Shown in pieces: positions 5,015 to 7,758 of a stretch of 7,758 nucleotides of DNA. The DNA is taken from contig CAMAML010000047.1 of assembly GCA_945836835.1 (NCBI GenBank), forward strand, positions 1 to 7,758, given 5' to 3'. This DNA is from an uncultured cyanobacterium (lineage in GTDB: Bacteria; Cyanobacteriota; Vampirovibrionia; Gastranaerophilales; Gastranaerophilaceae). Made by a program: the position numbers and the translations under genes. Within the stretch, counting starts at the first letter, position 1; each line of letters opens with the position of its first letter. The notes under the pieces are model-generated. The model was given only the letters and a program-made list of their open reading frames with translations, was not told the DNA's origin and made no database searches.

Positions 5015-6400
5015 TCAGTTTCTTCTGTCAAACCTTGAGTCGGTATATTTTACCCGTTTTTTATTAGGCTTAAATTGTTTTTTCTGCTTCAGTTTTTCTT
5101 TTCTTGCGGCACGACGCTCCGCTTTGGTCGGGGTGATGCCCGATTTTTCGGTATTGCTCGATTTGGTTTTGTGGAACGACAGTTGAGGTTCTTGGACTTT
5201 AATTAACGCCTTTCTTGCCTCTTCCACAATCGGAAGGTCGAGCGGAGGTTCAAAGTTGTCGTTTGTGCCTTCAAGAAGAAGTTCTTTTAATTTTTGCGGG
5301 ATATTTAAAAGTCCGCCGCTTTCCTCGTTGTAAATTTTATAATTGCCGAGGATGAAAGATTTTGAAATCCCGATTTTTTCATGCAACTCGTACATCTTTT
5401 CGACGTATTTGGGATAATTGACAATCATGTCGGGGTTCTCAAACACCTGAGTGAGGATGTCGTTACTTCCTTTGGCGTTGTTGTCGCAGGCACATTCAAG
5501 AGCGATATTTGCGGGAATATCTCCCCCGCCTTTTGAGCGTGCAATACTGTGTTCTTCGGTTACAAGCGAATTGTGCAACATTCGAAGAACTATTTTCCTG
5601 TTCGGGTCGGAGTTTTTGTAATTTCTTTTTGCGTATTTTACTATGAACGCTCCCAAATCGTTGGAGGAGGTTGGAAGTTTGCTTGCGACGGCAAGCATGT
5701 TTACTTTAAAAACTATGTCATCGGTGTCAGTGAGAATGTGTGAGAGCTTGTCAAGAAAAACTTTTCTGCTGAAGCGGGAAGTTTTTCTCGGGTCAAAAAT
5801 CCTTGAGTAAGAGTCAAAGATGAGGTCTTGAATATCTTTTGAATGTTTGCTCGGGTGTTCTTTGTTAAGATATTGGATTTGGAGAAATATGGCGGATTGT
5901 TTTTGGATTAAGTAAGGTTCTGCGGCATGCAATTTTTCTCTGAGAATATTTATGAGCGACTTTTTCGGAGATTTTGCGTGTTCCGCAAGAAACATTTCAT
6001 AAACTTGTTTTTCGACGTTGTGGAGATATTTTTTGTCGGGGCGGATTGCCTCAAGGAGTTCCGCCGTGTTGTATGACTTTTCAACCCGTTTTTCAAAGGC
6101 TTTGGACTTTGCAACCCCGTACAAGAGCTTTCCGCAGACGGGGCAAGGTATGTTGTACCTGTCGGCAAGCGATAAAATTTTGTGTCTGGAAAGGTCTGTC
6201 GAAACGGTTTTTTCGACGAGGTGATCCATGGTAATAACCTTGTAGGGAATTTGAGCCGTAAAAGTAACTGTGTCGCAAGGATGTTCGTTTAAACGCAAAG
6301 GGGCGTACGGACTCCCGAAAGAGTTTATACGCCCCTTTTTGTTATTTATATTATGAGTGTTGTTCTGATTATTAAACGTATTTACGGAAAATATTCTCAT
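5015..6400 (-). CDS. HNH-like nuclease-domain protein with long internal insertion
   Basis: A 461-aa protein starting at the ATG at 6400, 5 nt after GGAGGA. The N-terminal 50 residues are Asn-rich and end in a tag (SFGSPYAPLRLNEHPCDTVT) that I recall, uncertainly, from many Gastranaerophilales proteins. An HNH-like signature is split: CPVC (C86, C89) supplies the first knuckle. About 190 residues of charged helix follow, then EEHSIARSKGGGDIPANIAL (282-301) and ECACDNNAKGS (302-312). This matches the classic DHIIPRSKGG...NL..LC..CN..KG pattern, with H284 as the catalytic-type His and N307/K310/G311 kept. The second cysteine pair is C303-x-C305 instead of CxxC. The C-terminus (about 424-461) is Lys/Arg-rich (KAERRAARKEKLKQKK) and could bind nucleic acid. 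There is no signal peptide. Nuclease activity is inferred and may be lost. The gene lies downstream of the lysis cassette on the same strand. Confidence 0.85.
   Translation of the reverse strand: MRIFSVNTFNNQNNTHNINNKKGRINSFGSPYAPLRLNEHPCDTVTFTAQIPYKVITMDHLVEKTVSTDLSRHKILSLADRYNIPCPVCGKLLYGVAKSKAFEKRVEKSYNTAELLEAIRPDKKYLHNVEKQVYEMFLAEHAKSPKKSLINILREKLHAAEPYLIQKQSAIFLQIQYLNKEHPSKHSKDIQDLIFDSYSRIFDPRKTSRFSRKVFLDKLSHILTDTDDIVFKVNMLAVASKLPTSSNDLGAFIVKYAKRNYKNSDPNRKIVLRMLHNSLVTEEHSIARSKGGGDIPANIALECACDNNAKGSNDILTQVFENPDMIVNYPKYVEKMYELHEKIGISKSFILGNYKIYNEESGGLLNIPQKLKELLLEGTNDNFEPPLDLPIVEEARKALIKVQEPQLSFHKTKSSNTEKSGITPTKAERRAARKEKLKQKKQFKPNKKRVKYTDSRFDRRN
6297..6338. repeat. Hairpin inside the 5' coding part of the HNH-like gene
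   Basis: AAAGGGGCGTA (6297-6307) and TACGCCCCTTT (6328-6338) form a perfect 11-bp stem, with CTC/GAG inside the 20-base loop. It encodes residues about 21-34 (KKGRINSFGSPYAP). On the plus strand it is followed by T, T, giving a TTTTT run, the textbook look of an intrinsic terminator, although no plus-strand gene is visible here. In the sense mRNA it would fold about 60-105 bases after the ATG. Confidence 0.75.
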
Positions 6401-6405
6401 GTCTT

Positions 6406-6411
6406 TCCTCC
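6406..6411 (-). promoter_or_regulatory. Start-deciding ribosome binding site of the HNH-like gene
   Basis: The minus strand reads GGAGGA followed by 5 bases and ATG (6400). This is the strongest Shine-Dalgarno match in the window. It fixes the start against an upstream in-frame GTG at 6481 that overlaps the endolysin stop (TAGTG). Confidence 0.8.
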
Positions 6412-6425
6412 GGTTGTTTATTTTA

Positions 6426-6453
6426 AATCCGCACAAAAATTTTTTTGCGGATT
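6426..6453 (-). terminator. Possible terminator or processing stem after the endolysin gene
   Basis: AATCCGCA (6426-6433) and TGCGGATT (6446-6453) form an 8-bp stem, with AAAAA/TTTTT able to extend it inside. On the minus strand it follows the endolysin stop (6481) by 27 bases and is succeeded by TAAAATAAA, a poor T-tract. It may partly separate the lysis genes from the HNH-like gene. Confidence 0.4.
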
Positions 6454-6480
6454 GACAAGAAATTTTGTAACATTTGTACA

Positions 6481-6945
6481 CTAAATTTCTTTAACAAACT
6501 TTCTCAGAGCGTTAAGCCTGTTGAGCCAGCCTTGCAAAAATATTTTTTGGTTTCCGTAAGTTGCAAATTCTCGATATTTTGCTTCTCTTGCCTTGAGAAA
6601 TTTTTCCGTATCGTACCAAGCAGCAATTCGCAAAAACTCTTTGACCCTTGAGATACCCATATTCACTGCTGTGTCAAAGCAGATTACGGCAAAAGTTTTT
6701 GACATTTTATCGCACCCGGTTTTAAGCCAGTAGTTTTTTCTGTAGATCTCTCTGACTTCATCGTCCGAGATGAACTTGACGTCTTTTCTCGGTTTACCTT
6801 GAGCGACAAGCCAAGAGTTGTAGGTATATTGAGTAATTCCTTTGTTTGTTGCACCGCCCTTGTCGTTCGGGTTGTTGACGTAACCGCCTTCCCACCTTAG
6901 GACAAACGAGAGTGCTTTTTGAAAAATATTTTCGGCGTTTTCCAT
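6481..6945 (-). CDS. GH108 N-acetylmuramidase (phage-type endolysin)
   Basis: A 154-aa lysozyme of glycoside hydrolase family 108 (DUF847 type), which cuts the MurNAc-GlcNAc bond of peptidoglycan. The family signature is intact: RWEGGYVNNPNDKGGATNKG (18-36, then IT), with E19 the catalytic glutamate. The second half (FDTAVNMGI at 90-98, ending QGWLNRLNALRKFV) fits the small peptidoglycan-binding domain (PG_binding_3) usual in this family. The length is normal. There is no signal peptide, so it needs a holin to cross the inner membrane. The start is supported by AGGTGG a few bases upstream on the minus strand. Only 8 bp separate it from the holin-like gene upstream, the common holin-endolysin arrangement. 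GH108 genes also occur in prophage remnants and phage-tail-like particles. The family assignment is firm; the phage setting is inferred. Confidence 0.93.
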   Translation of the reverse strand: MENAENIFQKALSFVLRWEGGYVNNPNDKGGATNKGITQYTYNSWLVAQGKPRKDVKFISDDEVREIYRKNYWLKTGCDKMSKTFAVICFDTAVNMGISRVKEFLRIAAWYDTEKFLKAREAKYREFATYGNQKIFLQGWLNRLNALRKFVKEI

Positions 6946-6953
6946 AATTCCAC

Positions 6954-7190
6954 CTAGCCTTTACTTGTCAGAATTTCGTACATCTTGTCGATTTTTTGCT
7001 GCATTGCGGATAATTGGGTTTTGAGGTCGTCGTACTGTTCTTTTGTGGAATAGGTACTTGAGACGTCTTTCAAGATTTCACGATGTTTAATCTCTAACTT
7101 TTCGGGGGTGACGAACAAATTCCACTGAAAAATTATGCTCAAAACCACGATAATTATCGGTGCATATTTAATAATATTATCTTTATCCAT
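6954..7190 (-). CDS. Holin-like small membrane protein, 78 aa
   Basis: The start is the ATG at 7190, with GAGG (plus-strand 7197-7200) 6 bases upstream. An in-frame start at 7277 would add a basic segment without a ribosome site. One N-terminal membrane helix (about residues 8-28: YAPIIIVVLSIIFQWNLFV) is followed by a charged linker. A heptad-type coiled coil comes next (L56, L60, M63, I67, M70, L74 within DDLKTQLSAMQQKIDKMYEIL). One helix plus coiled coil resembles BhlA/UviB-type holin-like proteins. It is encoded 8 bp upstream of the GH108 endolysin, and its ATG overlaps the end of the previous gene by 8 bp, so the three genes are probably co-translated. It may open or weaken the inner membrane to let the endolysin out. 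Function is inferred from position and shape; it could instead be a spanin-like or structural membrane protein. Confidence 0.75.
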   Translation of the reverse strand: MDKDNIIKYAPIIIVVLSIIFQWNLFVTPEKLEIKHREILKDVSSTYSTKEQYDDLKTQLSAMQQKIDKMYEILTSKG

Positions 7191-7470
7191 TTTCGACCTC
7201 TTTTGTAAATCCTTCGACTTTAGCTTTGAGCAGGTCAAAAATCGTTTGGGTAAAATTTGCGACATTCGGGAGTACAAATTTTTTCAGCATCCATTTGCAA
7301 AACGGGTTGACGGGCAGAGAATTGATTGCCTCGTCAGTCCAAAGCGTAATTTGTTCGTCTAAAGTTTCTTTTTTGTCCTCATTCGTAAGTGTTGAAAATT
7401 TTTCAAGCTCAATGATAATGTTTTTTGTCTTTTCGACAAATTTTTTGATAAAAGTTTTGAAGTTAGCCAT
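7183..7470 (-). CDS. Small helical protein of unknown function, 95 aa
   Basis: The start has AAGGA 7 bases upstream on the minus strand. The 95 residues are almost wholly helical and Lys/Glu-rich, with amphipathic stretches at 1-25 (FKTFIKKFVEKTKNIIIELE) and 60-85 (MLKKFVLPNVANFTQTIFDL). The turn LPVNPFCKW (52-60) lies between them, and the single Cys is C58. No membrane helix of full length and no signal peptide are visible. It overlaps the holin-like gene by 8 bp and so belongs to the same lysis operon. I do not recognise it. A lysis regulator, antiholin-type partner or small phage particle protein are all possible, none supported by a motif. Confidence 0.75.
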   Translation of the reverse strand: MANFKTFIKKFVEKTKNIIIELEKFSTLTNEDKKETLDEQITLWTDEAINSLPVNPFCKWMLKKFVLPNVANFTQTIFDLLKAKVEGFTKEVENG

Positions 7471-7495
7471 AGTTTTTCCTTTCTGTTTGGTAGTG

Positions 7496-7514
7496 ACTTA
7501 ACACAGTAACTTAA
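7496..7514. repeat. Short motif related to the octamer repeat
   Basis: GACTTAACACAGTAACTTAA here aligns with ACTTAATCACTCAGTCACTT at 4949-4968: the same units in the same order, with short gaps. It lies in the 62-bp spacer between the last two minus-strand genes, just upstream of the ribosome site of the 95-aa gene. Confidence 0.3.
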
Positions 7515-7532
7515 TTTTTGGCTTGGTAAAGC

Positions 7533-7757
7533 CTACCTTAACAACCCCTTATTCTCAAACAAATAGTCCAAGTCGTCGGAGGTATAGCCGAGCAACTGCC
7601 CGATAATATCAATATAAGGATGTTTGCGGACAAAATTATTTGCCTTCAATTCGATTTTTAAAGTCTTTATATCCAGCCCTTCGGGCTGATTTTGTGCAAC
7701 AAATTCCAATATATCGTCAAAATCCATCCCCCTTGCCTGATAAATCGCACGCTCCAC
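7533..7757 (-). CDS. Unrecognised gene, 5' part outside window
   Basis: The frame is open to the right edge, so what is seen is probably the C-terminal 75 residues or so. The first codon inside the window is GTG, most likely an internal Val; no ribosome site can be assessed. The visible part is acidic and helical: MDFDDILEFVAQNQPEGLDI, then KIELKANNFVRKHPYIDIIG, ending GYTSDDLDYLFENKGLL. It has no cysteine, signal or membrane segment. It lies 62 bp upstream of the lysis genes on the same strand, where a phage tail or late structural gene would be expected, but no motif confirms that. An internal ATG, at codon 11, could instead start a 64-residue protein. Confidence 0.6.
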   Translation of the reverse strand: MERAIYQARGMDFDDILEFVAQNQPEGLDIKTLKIELKANNFVRKHPYIDIIGQLLGYTSDDLDYLFENKGLLR

Positions 7758-7758
7758 G

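Noticed and set aside
4795..5067. 90-residue plus-strand frame MKKNFF...
   Set aside because: Its middle is the structured repeat and its end is antisense to the HNH-like gene; there is no ribosome site.
5974..6234. Plus-strand frames opposite the HNH-like gene
   Set aside because: Cys/Arg-rich composition without ribosome sites; typical antisense shadows.
6297..6345. Intrinsic terminator for a plus-strand gene
   Set aside because: The shape is right, but no plus-strand gene ends nearby; it lies within coding sequence, so it is reported as a hairpin instead.
6401..6481. GTG start at 6481 for the HNH-like gene, overlapping the endolysin stop (TAGTG)
   Set aside because: Coupling is possible, but the added 27 residues are encoded by a hairpin and A/T-rich spacer, and GGAGGA precedes the ATG at 6400.
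7191..7277. Longer start for the holin-like protein
   Set aside because: The extension lies wholly inside the previous gene, has no ribosome site and would place a basic segment before the membrane helix.

Overview
The window looks like chromosome of a low-GC bacterium with a Gram-negative type of cell surface. It has Shine-Dalgarno starts, signal-peptidase-I type export and A/T-rich spacers. My best guess at lineage is a non-photosynthetic gut cyanobacterial relative (Gastranaerophilales/'Melainabacteria'). This rests on two recollections: the RNase PH loop (QRE..KISGRTQEIQ) resembles the cyanobacterial form as I remember it, and an N-terminal tag (FGSPY...HPCDTVTFTA) recalls many proteins of that group. 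Neither was checked by a search, so the lineage is tentative.

Layout. (1) Positions 2-2034, plus strand: an operon-like run of a polytopic membrane protein (5' end outside the window), a small zinc-ribbon protein and ribonuclease PH (rph). A small exported Lys/Ala/Glu-rich helical protein follows with its own ribosome site and possibly its own promoter. A perfect 15+15 palindrome with a T-tract closes the run. (2) Positions 2131-2617, minus strand: a HigA-like (XRE) addiction-module antidote, convergent with the first run. The short frame upstream of it appears truncated, and palindromic repeats sit at 2598-2664. (3) Positions 2819-4701, plus strand: a soluble lytic transglycosylase (SLT domain) with an unusual N-terminal region and no signal peptide. 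Next comes an unrecognised protein with a glycine-zipper membrane segment near the N-terminus and a second one at the extreme C-terminus. (4) Positions 4702-5014: a gene-free, repeat-rich spacer. (5) Positions 7757 down to 5015, minus strand: a phage-type block with the end of an unrecognised gene, a 95-aa helical protein, a 78-aa holin-like protein and a GH108 muramidase endolysin. Beyond a hairpin follows a 461-aa protein with a split HNH-like nuclease signature.

How the genes work together. Ribonuclease PH trims tRNA 3' ends; its two upstream neighbours are probably co-transcribed, but no functional link is visible. The minus block reads as a lysis cassette: a membrane protein that could release or activate a signal-less muramidase. 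The structural phage genes presumably lie to the right, outside the window. The HNH-like protein carries what I take to be a host-lineage tag, so it may be a resident gene downstream of the cassette rather than a phage gene. Two peptidoglycan hydrolases of different families thus sit within 4.2 kb on opposite strands. I found no CRISPR array, rRNA, tRNA or insertion sequence.

The strongest candidates for something undescribed are the split HNH-like protein with a hairpin in its 5' coding region, the transglycosylase/two-anchor membrane protein pair, and the composite palindromic repeats that may have truncated a toxin gene.
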